Below are positions 30,572 to 40,531 of a DNA stretch of 64,000 bases, piece by piece. This DNA is from Candidatus Krumholzibacteriota bacterium (GTDB taxonomy: Bacteria > Krumholzibacteriota > Krumholzibacteriia > JACNKJ01): positions 53,571 through 117,570 of the forward strand of contig JAFGBK010000116.1 of NCBI GenBank assembly GCA_016933175.1, given 5' to 3'. Both the position numbers and the translations under genes were made by a program. The notes beneath the pieces are model-generated. The model did no database searches and was not told the origin of the DNA. It saw nothing but the letters and a program-made list of their open reading frames with translations. Every line of letters begins with the position of its first letter. Position 1 is the stretch's first letter.

Positions 30572-31990
30572 ATGGCCGAACGCTACGACCTGGTGATCCT
30601 GGGCGCGGGACCCGGAGGCTACGTGGCCGCCGTCCGCGCCGGCCAGCTCGGACTGCGGACCGCCGTCGTCGAGAAGCGCGAGTCGCCGGGCGGCACGTGC
30701 CTGCACTGGGGCTGCGTTCCGACGAAGGTGCTCCTGCACGCGGCGGGTCTCCTGGAGGACGCGCGCGGCGCCGCGGCCTTCGGCGTGCAGCTCGGCGCGC
30801 CGGCCCTGGACCTCGGCACGCTGCACAAGCGCAAGGCCGTCACGATCAGGCGACTGGCCAAGGCCATCGAGAACCTGCTGGACGCGACCGGCGTCGAGCG
30901 CGTGCGGGGCCGCGGGCGGCTGGACGGTCCGGGCCGCGTCCTCGTCGAGGGCGACGGCGGCGCGCGCGCCCTGGCGGCCGAACGCGTGCTCCTGGCCACG
31001 GGCAGCGAGACGTCCTGGCCGCGGGGCTTCGAGCCGGACGGGAAGCGGATCCTCAGCAGCGACCACGCCCTGACCCTGCCGGCGATCCCCGCGGAGGTGG
31101 TCATCGTGGGCGCGGGGGCCATCGGCCTCGAGTTCGCCTCGATCCTGCACGCCTTCGGCGCGCGGGTGACCCTGGTGGAGCTGCTCGACCGCATCGCCCC
31201 CACCGAGGACGCCGAGCTGAGCGAGGCCCTGCGAGCCATCCTGGTCAAGAAGGGCATCCGCGTCCACACGGGCGCGCGCCTGGCCCCTCCCGGCAGCAGT
31301 GGCGATGACCGCCTGGCCCTGCGCCTCGAGGCCGGCGGCGAGGAGACGGCCCTCGCGGCCGATGCCCTGCTGGTGGCCACGGGCCGCCGCCCCGTCACCG
31401 GCGGCATCGGCCTGGAGACCGTGGGCCTGAAACCCGACGCGGGCGGCTTCCTGCCCGTGGGGCCCCGTCAGGAGACGGCGGCCGAGGGCATCTGGGCCAT
31501 CGGCGACATCGTCCCCGGTCCCCAGCTGGCTCACCTGGCCAGCGCCGAGGGCCTGGTGGCCGTGGCGCACATGACCGGCGGCGATCCCCGCCCCATCGAC
31601 CGCGATCTCTGCCCGGCCTGCATCTACTGCCACCCGGAGCTCGCCTCGGTGGGCCTGACGGAGCAAACGGCGCGCGAGCGCGGCCTGGCGGTGGAGACGG
31701 CCGTCTTCCCCCTGGCCGCCAACTCCAAGGCCACGCTCATCAACGCCGGACAGGGCATGGTCAAGCTGGTGGCCGAGGCCGGCGACGGGCGCCTGCTGGG
31801 CGCGCATGCCCTGGGCCGCGGGGCCACCGAGCTCATCGCCGAGGGCGGCCTGGCGGTGCAGGCCGGCCTGAGCGCGGCCGCTGTCGGCCGTGCCATCCAC
31901 GGCCATCCAACGCTCTCGGAGGTCTGGATGGAGGCCGCCCATGCCCTCGCGGGCCGGAGCATCCACCTGCCGCCCGGGGGCGAGGGCTGA
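30572..31990 (+). CDS. lpdA: Dihydrolipoyl dehydrogenase
   Basis: YDLVILGAGPGGYVAAVRAGQLG...ESPGGTCLHWGCVPTKVLL; C-terminal GHPTLSEVWMEAAHA. Confidence 0.95.
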   Translation: MAERYDLVILGAGPGGYVAAVRAGQLGLRTAVVEKRESPGGTCLHWGCVPTKVLLHAAGLLEDARGAAAFGVQLGAPALDLGTLHKRKAVTIRRLAKAIENLLDATGVERVRGRGRLDGPGRVLVEGDGGARALAAERVLLATGSETSWPRGFEPDGKRILSSDHALTLPAIPAEVVIVGAGAIGLEFASILHAFGARVTLVELLDRIAPTEDAELSEALRAILVKKGIRVHTGARLAPPGSSGDDRLALRLEAGGEETALAADALLVATGRRPVTGGIGLETVGLKPDAGGFLPVGPRQETAAEGIWAIGDIVPGPQLAHLASAEGLVAVAHMTGGDPRPIDRDLCPACIYCHPELASVGLTEQTARERGLAVETAVFPLAANSKATLINAGQGMVKLVAEAGDGRLLGAHALGRGATELIAEGGLAVQAGLSAAAVGRAIHGHPTLSEVWMEAAHALAGRSIHLPPGGEG

Positions 31991-31992
31991 TC

Positions 31993-32877
31993 ATGAGCCG
32001 GGATCCCGCGCGCGCCGAGCCCCAGCGCCGCCCCGCCTGGCTGAAGGTGGCGCCCGTGACCGGCGAGGGCTACCGGACCATCAAGGACCTGGTGGCCCGC
32101 CGCCACCTGCACACGGTCTGCGAGGAGGCGCGCTGCCCCAACCGTCACGAGTGCTGGGGCGCCCGCACGGCCACGCTGATGCTGCTCGGGGACCGCTGCA
32201 CGCGAAGCTGCGCCTTCTGCGGCGTGGGCAAGAAGCGCCGGCCCCTGCCTCCGGATCCGGAAGAGCCGGGCCGCGTGGCCGCGGCCGTGCGCGAGCTGGG
32301 ACTGCGCCACGCCGTCCTGACCAGCGTCACCCGCGACGACCTGCCCGACGGCGGCGCCGCTCACTGGGCCGCCACCCTGCGCGCCATCCGCGCGGCGTGC
32401 CCGGGCACGACGGTGGAGGCCCTGGTGCCGGACTTCGGCGGCGACGCGGATGCCCTGGCCCGCGTCCTGGCCGAAGGCCCCGAGGTGCTGTCGCACAACG
32501 TGGAGACGGTGCCCGAGCTCTACGCCCGCGCGCGGCGGGACTCGGACTGGGAGCGCTCGCTGGCCCTGCTCGGCCGGGTGGCGCGGGCCGCACGGCATCG
32601 ACCGGTGCGCGTCAAGAGCGGCATGATGCTGGGTCTGGGCGAGAGCCAGGAGCAGCTGCGGGAGGCGATGGCCCGCCTGGTGGAGGCGGGGGTCGAGATC
32701 CTGACCCTGGGCCAGTACCTCCCCCCCAGCCGCCGTCACCTTCCCGTGGCGCGCTTCGTGCCCCCGGAAGCGTTCGACGAGCTGAAACGCCTGGGCGAAG
32801 CCCTGGGCTTGCGCCACGTGGAGGCGGGCCCCTTCGTGCGTTCAAGCTATCGCGCCGAGCGGCACCTGCGCGTCTAG
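31993..32877 (+). CDS. lipA: Lipoyl synthase
   Basis: CEEARCPNRHECWGARTATLMLLGDRCTRSCAFCGVGKKR; TSVTRDDLPDGGAAHWA; KSGMMLGLGE. Confidence 0.97.
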   Translation: MSRDPARAEPQRRPAWLKVAPVTGEGYRTIKDLVARRHLHTVCEEARCPNRHECWGARTATLMLLGDRCTRSCAFCGVGKKRRPLPPDPEEPGRVAAAVRELGLRHAVLTSVTRDDLPDGGAAHWAATLRAIRAACPGTTVEALVPDFGGDADALARVLAEGPEVLSHNVETVPELYARARRDSDWERSLALLGRVARAARHRPVRVKSGMMLGLGESQEQLREAMARLVEAGVEILTLGQYLPPSRRHLPVARFVPPEAFDELKRLGEALGLRHVEAGPFVRSSYRAERHLRV

Positions 32878-32929
32878 CCCGCGTGGCGCGGGGCCGGCGC
32901 GGGCGCCGCCCGGCGAACCGGACGCGGGC

Positions 32930-33160
32930 CTAACCCCGCTCTATCTCCTTCATCGACTTGATCTCCCTCACCTGCATGGCGATGACGAAGATGAGCAGCA
33001 CGCTGGCGAACTCCAGCAGGCGCGAGGGCGCGTAGCCGCGCAGCAGGGTCAGGTCCATCAGGTTGGCGATCTTCTCCCAGACGGCGATGGCCGCCAGGAT
33101 GAAGGCGCCGATGAAGAAGAGGCGGCTGATCCAGCTTATAAATCCGTGCATGCCTCGCAT
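32930..33160 (-). CDS. Small membrane protein
   Basis: 76 aa with two hydrophobic segments. Confidence 0.5.
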   Translation of the reverse strand: MRGMHGFISWISRLFFIGAFILAAIAVWEKIANLMDLTLLRGYAPSRLLEFASVLLIFVIAMQVREIKSMKEIERG

Positions 33161-33168
33161 CCTCCTCC

Positions 33169-33465
33169 CTAGTCGCGCGGGAACGCCCGGATGTCGGGCT
33201 GGAACTCGTTGGTGCGCAGGTTATAGCCAACCATCCGCACGGTTCCCGCTTCATCCTGGAACCAGAGCTGGAAGAGGTGGGCGAAGTCCGCGCTGTTGCT
33301 CACGGCGATCAGATCCCCCCACTCGGCGGGAATGGAATCGGGGCTGGGCATCTCCATGACCGCGATGTCGCCCTCCGTCGGCTCGGGGCGATGTTCGATC
33401 TTGGCGCAGCCCAGCGCCAGCAGCAGGGTGACCAGGGCGAGGCAGGTTCCCAGACGAACCAGCAT
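33169..33465 (-). CDS. Small lipoprotein
   Basis: MLVRLGTCLALVTLLLALGC lipobox; AAAGGAGGATCG before ATG. Confidence 0.65.
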   Translation of the reverse strand: MLVRLGTCLALVTLLLALGCAKIEHRPEPTEGDIAVMEMPSPDSIPAEWGDLIAVSNSADFAHLFQLWFQDEAGTVRMVGYNLRTNEFQPDIRAFPRD

Positions 33466-33757
33466 CGATCCTCCTTTCAGGCGCCGCCAGGCGCGGCGCG
33501 AGCCATCCTTCATCCGGGCACGGACAGCCTCTCTCCCCCGGCGCGAGCGCGGGACGCCCGAGACTGTCGCAAAGATGAGAGCCCCCGGAACTGGGATGTG
33601 ACGGTACTGCAAGGAACCGGTGGCGTCAAAGGATTTAGACGGCCCGACTCCTGAATGGCGACAGGCTGCCCACGCGGCGAGCGAGGGAAACCGCGGAGAG
33701 CGGCGCCGCCCGACGCCAGTCAGGCCGCGGCGTGCGGCGGCACCGTCTCCGACGATG

Positions 33758-35200
33758 TCACTTCAGCAGCACCAGGCGGCAGGCGGCGGCCCGGCCGCCC
33801 GCAGCGACGCGCGCCTGGTAGACCCCCGCGGGCAAAGATTGGCCGTTCGCGCCCCGACCCGACCAGGAGGCGCCGCCGGCGCCGCCCTGGGCGCCCAGGT
33901 CGCGCCGGGCGACCCGTCGGCCGCGGGCGTCGAAGATGTCCAGGCGGGCGGGGCCGGCCGGCAGGCCCTCCCAGGCGAGGATCGTGCGCGGATTGAAGGG
34001 ATTGGGCGAGGCCGACAGGCGGGCGGCGAGCGCGGCAGGCGGGGCTGGCGCGGCCGTGGGGCCCGCCGGCACGTCGAGGTCGCAGGGCGGCAGGCCCAGG
34101 GAGACAGGCCCGGCCAGGGGCGCTCCCGTGGCCGCGTCGAGGACGCGTACGCCGGAGGCGCCGAGTGTCTGGTCGGCCAGGTAGAGGTCGCCGGAGGCGT
34201 CCACCTCGACGTCCGTGTAGACGTAGCCCGATCCCGCCAGGACGGTGCTCGCGCCGCCGCCCGTGGACGGATCGAAGCGCACGAGGGCCGTGTTGAAGCC
34301 CGCGTCGCTGACGACGGCGTAGGCCGTGTGGGCGTCGACCAGGGCGACGGCGTTGACGTCGCCGCCCAGGGCGGCCTCGGTGACGACCGGGCCCAGGCTG
34401 GCCATGGCCAGGGGATCCACGCGCTCCAGGCCCCCGTCGGCCAGGCCGTAGATGCCGGCGCAGCAGGCATAGACGAGGCCGTCATCGCCCAGGGTCAGCT
34501 CCCAGGCCGGATTGGCGCACTGGAGCGGGACGGCCTGGACGCCGGGCTGCGCCGGGTTGGCATCCACGAGCTGGTCCGTGGCCGTGTCGATGACGGCCAG
34601 GTAGCTGTCCCCCACCGGCAGCCAGTAGTAGTCGCGGTCCAGGCGCTGGATGGCCACCAGCAGGCGTTCGCCGGCCAGGACCGCCTGGCCGACCTCGCAG
34701 GACCCGTCGGCGTCGGCCCAGGCCGACAGGTCCACCACACCCAGCTCGCCGCCCGTCCCCGGATCGACGACGAGCACGTCGTCGCGCTCCTGGCGGGGCA
34801 GGTAGGCCTTGGCGCCGTCGGGCGAGAGGACCAGGCACTGCGGGTTGCTCGAAGTGCCCGCTGAGAACTGGCGCACCGTTTCCCAGTCCTGCGAGGGATC
34901 GACCACCTGGACGTTGTCGGCGCCCAGTCGGTTGACCACGTAGACCAGGCCGCCGTGGCAGGTCAGCACGGCGTCCGCGTGGATGCTGGCCAGGTCGGCA
35001 TGGCCCGTCCACGGCGCGGCGCTGTCCAGGGCGCCCAGCGCGCCCGTGACGTAGTCCGAGCAGGCGACGGCGATGTAGGGCTCCTGGGCGATGGCCGGCG
35101 CGGCGAGCAGGACCGCGAGCAGGGCGGCGACCGCCGCGCGCCGGCGGGACCGCCGCGACGCGGCCGGACGCGGGAGGTGGAGCGGAAGCGTTCGGGGCAT
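33758..35200 (-). CDS. Secreted YncE-like beta-propeller protein with C-terminal FlgD-like (T9SS type A-like) sorting domain; same operon as BtuB-like receptor
   Basis: Signal peptide; repeated VYVVNRLG..VQVVDPSQ../AYLPRQERDDVLVVDPGTG/..YLAVIDTATDQL; C-term SASPNPFNPRTILAWEGLPAGPARLDIFDARGRRVARRDLG...LVLLK. Confidence 0.82.
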   Translation of the reverse strand: MPRTLPLHLPRPAASRRSRRRAAVAALLAVLLAAPAIAQEPYIAVACSDYVTGALGALDSAAPWTGHADLASIHADAVLTCHGGLVYVVNRLGADNVQVVDPSQDWETVRQFSAGTSSNPQCLVLSPDGAKAYLPRQERDDVLVVDPGTGGELGVVDLSAWADADGSCEVGQAVLAGERLLVAIQRLDRDYYWLPVGDSYLAVIDTATDQLVDANPAQPGVQAVPLQCANPAWELTLGDDGLVYACCAGIYGLADGGLERVDPLAMASLGPVVTEAALGGDVNAVALVDAHTAYAVVSDAGFNTALVRFDPSTGGGASTVLAGSGYVYTDVEVDASGDLYLADQTLGASGVRVLDAATGAPLAGPVSLGLPPCDLDVPAGPTAAPAPPAALAARLSASPNPFNPRTILAWEGLPAGPARLDIFDARGRRVARRDLGAQGGAGGASWSGRGANGQSLPAGVYQARVAAGGRAAACRLVLLK

Positions 35201-35211
35201 GGTCCGTCCTT

Positions 35212-37326
35212 TCATGGCGCGAGGCCGGCGCGGCCCTCCCACTCGAGGGTCAGGAGCCAGGTGCGGCCGGGAAGGGGATAGCCGAGCATGTCCTCGACGC
35301 GGGCGCCGTCGAGGTTGATGCCCTCGAGGGTCAGGCGCAGCCCGCGGGGCAGGCGGCGGCCGAGGCCGGCGCTCCAGACGCGGGCCGCGGGCAGGGAGCG
35401 GTCGGGATCGTTGTAGCGGTCAGTGTAGACGCGGCTTCGCCAGTCCACCTCGGCGAAGGCCTCCCAGGGCCCGCGCGCCGCGCCCAGGCGGGCGAACAGG
35501 CGCGCCGGGCTGGCGTAGGGCAGGCACTTGCCGTCGTAGGGATCCAGGCCGCTTCGATCGCGGGCCGCCTGGTCCGTGCGGGCCAGGCTCAGGGTGGCGC
35601 CCCGCCAGGCCAGGCGCAGGTCGAGCTCGCGGCCCGTGACGCGGCTGGCGCTGATATTGAGGGCGCGCACGGCGTACTGGCTGTTGCGCGTGAAGAGGAT
35701 CTGGTCCTCGCGGTCGCGGCGGAACCAGGTGGCCGCCAGGTCGGCTGTGAGGCCGCCGCGGTGCCAGGCCAGGGAGAGGCCGGCGTCCGTCTGGACGCCC
35801 GTCTCGGGCGCCAGCTCGGGATTGCCCTTGACGGCCACGTCCTGGCCGAAGAGCTCGAGCAGGGTGGGCGCGCGGTAGCCGTCGCCGGCGTTGGCCAGCA
35901 GGTCCAGGCGGAAGCTCCCCGCCGGGCCCTCGCGCTCCACGGCGCCCAGGCGCAGGCCCGCGCGGCGGAAGCGCTCGCGGGTGCGGTGCTCGGGCTGGGG
36001 CTCGGCGGGCAGCCAGGGCGGACCGGCGGGGCCGAAGTAGTTGTCGCGGATCCTCTCCTCGCCGTAAGCCGCCGCCAGAAAGAGCCGCGCCAGGGCCAGG
36101 CGGGCTTCGGCCTCGGCCCGGTCCAGGCGCCGCCGGCGCTCGTACTCGGGCGGCTTGTCGGGATTGAGCACCTCGGGCAGGAAGCGGTCCCGCCGCGCCT
36201 CGGCGCGCAGGAGCAGGTGCAGGGGAAGCAGGTAGAGATCCGCGTGGCCCTGGAGGCCTCGCGCGCGCAGCCGGTCGCGGGTCTCGTCGCGGGAGAGGGC
36301 GGTGGTCGTCTCCTTCTCGGGATTGAGGAAGCGGGCCGTGCCGTCCTGCAGGTAGCCCTGGAGGCGCAGCCGCAGGCGTCCGGCCAGGACGGGGCTCGTC
36401 CAGGCCAGGCGGCCGTCGTGCCCGCTGCGCAGGGAGCGGGTGTGATAGCTGGGCAGGGTCTCGGTGCCGGGGACGCCGTTCTCGCGGCGCAGGTAGCGGT
36501 AGCTGGCGGCCAGGGCGCCGGGCAGGCCGCCGCCGGGCGCCTCCCAGCGCAGGCGGGCCAGCAGGTCGCCACCGGTGAAGTCGGCGTTTTCGCGCACGCG
36601 CAGCGTATCATCGGCCGTGTTGGAGACGGTGGTGCCGCGGCGGTCCAGGTAGGTGAAGTCGGCCTCGCTGCCGAGCCAGGCGCCCGCCACCGACCAGCGC
36701 AGGCGCCAGGGTCCGCCGCCGGCCAGCGCCGCCGACACGCGCCGCGTGCCGTAGCTGCCCAGGCCCAGGGCGACGCGGTCGGCGCCCGCCTCGCCGGTGA
36801 CCACGTGGACGGCCCCGGCCGGCGCGCCGCCGCCCAGCTCGGCGGGCACTCCGCCGCGGAAGACCTCGACGCGCTCGACGCCGGCCAGGGGCAGCTCGTC
36901 CAGCAGGGCGAGGCCCGTGAAGGGGTGGCGCAGGTCCACGCCGTCGAGGAAGACGGCCACCTCCTGGCCGCCCGAGCCGCGCAGGTGGGCCGTGGAGAAG
37001 GCGCCCAGGCCGCCCTGCCGGCGGACCTCCAGGCCGGGCAGCTCGCGCAGGAGCGAGGCCACGGTGGCCTGGCGGTGCGGGCTCGCGGCGGGAAAGACGA
37101 CGCTGGTGGCCAGGCTCTCGCGCTCGCGCAGGGCGTGGCGCACGACGGGATCGCCCATCACCAGGATGGGCGGCAGGACGTAGACGCTGTCGACCGCCGA
37201 CCAGACGGCCGGCGCGAGGGCGGCGCTGTCGGGCGGCGCCTCAGCGGCGGCGACCCCGGCGAGGCACAGCAGCAGCGCGCATACCGGCAGCGGGGCCGGG
37301 CGCGACGTGGCGGGCGTTGATCTCAT
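35212..37326 (-). CDS. TonB-dependent outer-membrane receptor, BtuB-like (cobalamin uptake)
   Basis: Plug domain (VASLLRELPGLEVRRQGGLGAFSTAHLRGSGGQEVAVFLDGVDL..VERVEVFRGGVPAELGGGAPAGAVHVVTG), beta-barrel, terminal aromatic region; cobalamin riboswitch upstream. Confidence 0.92.
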   Translation of the reverse strand: MRSTPATSRPAPLPVCALLLCLAGVAAAEAPPDSAALAPAVWSAVDSVYVLPPILVMGDPVVRHALRERESLATSVVFPAASPHRQATVASLLRELPGLEVRRQGGLGAFSTAHLRGSGGQEVAVFLDGVDLRHPFTGLALLDELPLAGVERVEVFRGGVPAELGGGAPAGAVHVVTGEAGADRVALGLGSYGTRRVSAALAGGGPWRLRWSVAGAWLGSEADFTYLDRRGTTVSNTADDTLRVRENADFTGGDLLARLRWEAPGGGLPGALAASYRYLRRENGVPGTETLPSYHTRSLRSGHDGRLAWTSPVLAGRLRLRLQGYLQDGTARFLNPEKETTTALSRDETRDRLRARGLQGHADLYLLPLHLLLRAEARRDRFLPEVLNPDKPPEYERRRRLDRAEAEARLALARLFLAAAYGEERIRDNYFGPAGPPWLPAEPQPEHRTRERFRRAGLRLGAVEREGPAGSFRLDLLANAGDGYRAPTLLELFGQDVAVKGNPELAPETGVQTDAGLSLAWHRGGLTADLAATWFRRDREDQILFTRNSQYAVRALNISASRVTGRELDLRLAWRGATLSLARTDQAARDRSGLDPYDGKCLPYASPARLFARLGAARGPWEAFAEVDWRSRVYTDRYNDPDRSLPAARVWSAGLGRRLPRGLRLTLEGINLDGARVEDMLGYPLPGRTWLLTLEWEGRAGLAP

Positions 37327-37387
37327 GATGACGCGCGGGCGGGAACAAGCCCCACCCCCTCCCTTCCTCGAGGAGAGTCGGAGCGAA

Positions 37388-37567
37388 AGGTCGGGGCAGG
37401 TCTCCTGACTTACGGGCTTCTCTTGACCGCGCGCCTTCCCGGATCGCATCCAGTGGCGTGAGTGGCGGTCACCCGATCACAGTGGCGGGACCGTGGCGGA
37501 TTCTCACCGCGCTTCCCTATTCTACCCTCCGGCGGACGCCGTCGGGTCACCTCCGGCCTTCGTGACG
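37388..37567 (-). ncRNA. Cobalamin (B12) riboswitch
   Basis: Minus strand GGGAAGCGCGGTGAGAATCCGCCACGGTCCCGCCACTGTGATCGGG...GCCACTGG...CGGGAAGGCGCGCGGTCAAGAGAAGCCCGTAAGTCAGGAGACCTGCC; last part is the B12 box. Confidence 0.96.
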
Positions 37568-37770
37568 CGCAGCAGTGTAGCGCGGACCGCCGGATCCGGC
37601 AAGCCGGATTCCGCATCGCGTCGGAGCGCGGCGAAATCCCTGACTCCGGCCAAGCCGGGACTTCAAATCGCCGAAGTTCTGTTGTAGAGTGAGGCGCCCC
37701 CGTCGCCCGCCGGCGCCGGGGATATTACCTTGTACCGGCAACCACAGATCCAATCCTCGCGGGGTGCAAG

Positions 37771-38634
37771 TTGGGCTACCGGATCCTGAAGAAGCGGGTC
37801 CTCGTCGCGGACCCGAAGACCGTCTACTTCGAGGTGGACGCGGCGGCGGTGGCCGCCAAGGCCAAGGCCGGCCAGTTCATCATCCTCCGGGTGTCGGAGC
37901 CGGGGGAGCGCATCCCCCTGACCATCGCCCAGGCGCGGCCGGATGACGGCGTCACCACCATCGTCGTGCAGGAGGTGGGCAAGACCACCCACGACCTGTG
38001 CAACCTGGAGGAGGGCCAGGAGATCCTGGACTTCGCCGGCCCCCTGGGCCAGCCGACCCACATCGAGAAGCGCGGCACGGTCTGCTGCGTGGGCGGGGGC
38101 ATCGGCAACGCGGTGGTCTGGCCCCAGGCCAAGGCCTTCCACGAGGCGGGCAACAAGGTGATCTCCATCATCGGCGCGCGGACGAAGGGCCTGCTGATCC
38201 TCGAGGAGGAGATCCGGGCCGCCAGCGACGAGGTCATCGTCACCACGGACGACGGCTCCTATGGCCGCAAGGGGCTGGTCACCGACGCGCTCAAGGAGGT
38301 CTGCGAGCGCGAGACGGTCGACGAGTGCATCACCATCGGGCCGGTGATCATGATGAAGTTCGTGGCCGCCACCACGAAGCCCTTCCAGGTGCCCACACAG
38401 GTGAGTCTGAATCCGATCATGGTGGACGGCACGGGCATGTGCGGCGCCTGCCGCGTGACCGTCGGCGGGCAGACCAAGTTCGCCTGCGTGGACGGCCCCG
38501 AGTTCGACGGCCACCAGGTGGACTTCGACGAGCTGATGAAGCGCCTCGCCTACTACCGCGACCTCGAGAAGATCAGCTACGACCGGGCGCTGGAGCGCGA
38601 GTGCCGCTGTGGCAAGTGCGAGGGGGGTGAGTGA
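37771..38634 (+). CDS. Sulfide/dihydroorotate dehydrogenase-type FAD/NAD-binding protein; NfnA-like subunit (TTG start)
   Basis: VTTIVVQEVGKTTHDLCNLEEGQEILDFAGPLGQPTHIEKRGTVCCVGGGIG; MCGACRVTVGGQTKFACVDGPEFDGH [2Fe-2S] site. Confidence 0.9.
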   Translation: MGYRILKKRVLVADPKTVYFEVDAAAVAAKAKAGQFIILRVSEPGERIPLTIAQARPDDGVTTIVVQEVGKTTHDLCNLEEGQEILDFAGPLGQPTHIEKRGTVCCVGGGIGNAVVWPQAKAFHEAGNKVISIIGARTKGLLILEEEIRAASDEVIVTTDDGSYGRKGLVTDALKEVCERETVDECITIGPVIMMKFVAATTKPFQVPTQVSLNPIMVDGTGMCGACRVTVGGQTKFACVDGPEFDGHQVDFDELMKRLAYYRDLEKISYDRALERECRCGKCEGGE

Positions 38635-40076
38635 TGGCCGACGACGGGAAGAAGCGCCGACCCATCAACCGCCAGGATCACAAGACCCCCATGCCCGAGC
38701 AGGCGCCCGAGGCGCGGATCCTCAACTACAAGGAAGTGCCGCTGGGCTACACGCCCGAGATGGCCATGAACGAGGCCACGCGCTGCCTGCAGTGCAAGAA
38801 GGCGCCCTGCCGCACGGGCTGCCCCGTGGACATCGACATCCCGGCGGCCCTGGACCTCATCGCCGAGGGCGACTTCGCCGGCGGCTACCGCAAGATGCGC
38901 GAGACGAACTTCCTGCCGGCCATCTGCGGGCGGGTCTGCCCGCAGGAGGACCAGTGCGAGTCCATGTGCGTGCTCGGCAAGAAGAACGAGCCCGTGGCCA
39001 TCGGGCGTCTCGAGCGCTTCGTGGCCGACTGGGCAATGCAGCACGAGGACAGCGAGGCCGGGGCCGAGATGCCCGTCTGCAAGCCGGCCACGGGCAAGAA
39101 GGTGGCGGTCATCGGCTCGGGGCCGGCGAGCCTGACGGCGGCCAGCGACCTGGTGCAGCTCGGCCACGAGGTGCACGTCTTCGAGGCCCTGCACAAGCCG
39201 GGCGGCGTGCTCTTCTACGGGATCCCGGAGTTCCGCCTGCCCAAGGCCACCCTGGTCAAGGAGATCGACGGCCTGGCGAAGATCGGCGTGACCTTCCACA
39301 TGAACTACGTGGTGGGCGCCACGGAGACCCTGAGCGAGCTGCGCGAGCGCTTCGACGCCGTCTTCATCGGCACCGGGGCGGGCCTGCCCTGGTTCCTGGG
39401 CATCCCGGGCGAGAACCTCAACGGGGTCTACAGCTCCAACGAGTTCCTGACGCGCGTCAACCTCATGGGCGCCTACAAGTTCCCCGAGAGCGACACACCC
39501 GTGAAGCCCGGCAGCCGGGTGGTCGTCGTGGGCGCGGGCAACACGGCCATGGACTCGGCGCGCACGGCCAAGCGGCTGCAGCCCGAGCACGTGACGCTGG
39601 TCTACCGGCGCAGCCGGGCGGAGATGCCCGCGCGCGTGGAGGAGATCCACCACGCCGAGGAGGAGGGCATCGAGTTCAAGCTCCTCCACACGCCGGTGGA
39701 GATATTCGGGGACGAGAAGGGCAACGTCACGTCCGTGAAGCTCCAGAAGATGGAGCTGGGCGAGCCCGACGCCAGCGGCCGGCGGCGCCCCCTGCCCATC
39801 GAGGGCAGCGAGTTCGTGGTGGAGGCCGACTGCGTGGTGGTGGCCCTGGGCAACGGGCCCAATCCCCTGCTGACCAGGGTGGAGCCGGAGCTGGAGCTGA
39901 GCCGGCGCGGCACCATCGCGGTCGACGAGGAAACGCTGGAGAGCAGCATGAAGGGCGTCTTCGCGGGCGGCGACATCGTCACGGGCGGCGCGACGGTGAT
40001 CCTGGCCATGGGCGCCGGCCGCCAGGCGGCGAGATCCATCCAGAGGTATTTGACAACGGGTTCCGCGGCGTTTTAA
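38631..40076 (+). CDS. gltA: NfnB/GltA-like NADPH-dependent glutamate-synthase-type oxidoreductase
   Basis: CLQCKKAPCRTGCPVDIDIPAALDLI, CGRVCPQEDQCESMC, AVIGSGPASLTAASDL, GNTAMDSARTAKRL. Confidence 0.92.
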   Translation: MMADDGKKRRPINRQDHKTPMPEQAPEARILNYKEVPLGYTPEMAMNEATRCLQCKKAPCRTGCPVDIDIPAALDLIAEGDFAGGYRKMRETNFLPAICGRVCPQEDQCESMCVLGKKNEPVAIGRLERFVADWAMQHEDSEAGAEMPVCKPATGKKVAVIGSGPASLTAASDLVQLGHEVHVFEALHKPGGVLFYGIPEFRLPKATLVKEIDGLAKIGVTFHMNYVVGATETLSELRERFDAVFIGTGAGLPWFLGIPGENLNGVYSSNEFLTRVNLMGAYKFPESDTPVKPGSRVVVVGAGNTAMDSARTAKRLQPEHVTLVYRRSRAEMPARVEEIHHAEEEGIEFKLLHTPVEIFGDEKGNVTSVKLQKMELGEPDASGRRRPLPIEGSEFVVEADCVVVALGNGPNPLLTRVEPELELSRRGTIAVDEETLESSMKGVFAGGDIVTGGATVILAMGAGRQAARSIQRYLTTGSAAF

Positions 40077-40128
40077 TTTCAGACATCCGGTTCCGACCGG
40101 ACCATTACTCCTCCAAGATGTGCGTAGA

Positions 40129-40163
40129 GCCGGCGGCCGCCCTGGTCGCCGGCGTTTCTTTCA
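40129..40163 (+). terminator. Rho-independent terminator GCCGGCG..CGCCGGC + TTTCTTT
   Basis: Downstream of the nfn-like operon. Confidence 0.65.
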
Positions 40164-40186
40164 TCCCTGCGAATCAGCTGTGTGAT

Positions 40187-40531
40187 TCAGATTGGTTCAA
40201 GGACCTTCAACGGAACCCATCCGCTCATTCCCGTCTCATCTGTCGCCCAGATCCAGCCGGACTCTTCCAGCGACGCCGTAAGCACCTCGCCCTCGCGCAC
40301 CGGCAGCTCGACGGGCTCGTATTCGCGCAGGAGCATGGCGGCGCCGCCCTCCACGCGCAGCCAGGCCGCGGGAAACCAGCGGCCCACACCGTCCTCCGCC
40401 ACGCACCAGGTCCAGCCCGGCCATTCCGATGCGCGCTCCTCGACGCGGAGCCGCGCGCCGGGGCCGAAGCGCAGCGGCGCCGCGTACTCCGTGGCGAAGT
40501 TGCGAACCGCGCGGTAGCGAACGGGCGTCAC
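40187..40531 (-). CDS. SH3-domain-like protein (GTG start)
   Basis: Two SH3-like repeats (PGARLRVEERASEWPGWTWCVAEDGVGRWFPAAWLR; GEVLTASLEESGWIWATDETGMSGWVPLKVLEPI). Confidence 0.7.
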   Translation of the reverse strand: MTPVRYRAVRNFATEYAAPLRFGPGARLRVEERASEWPGWTWCVAEDGVGRWFPAAWLRVEGGAAMLLREYEPVELPVREGEVLTASLEESGWIWATDETGMSGWVPLKVLEPI

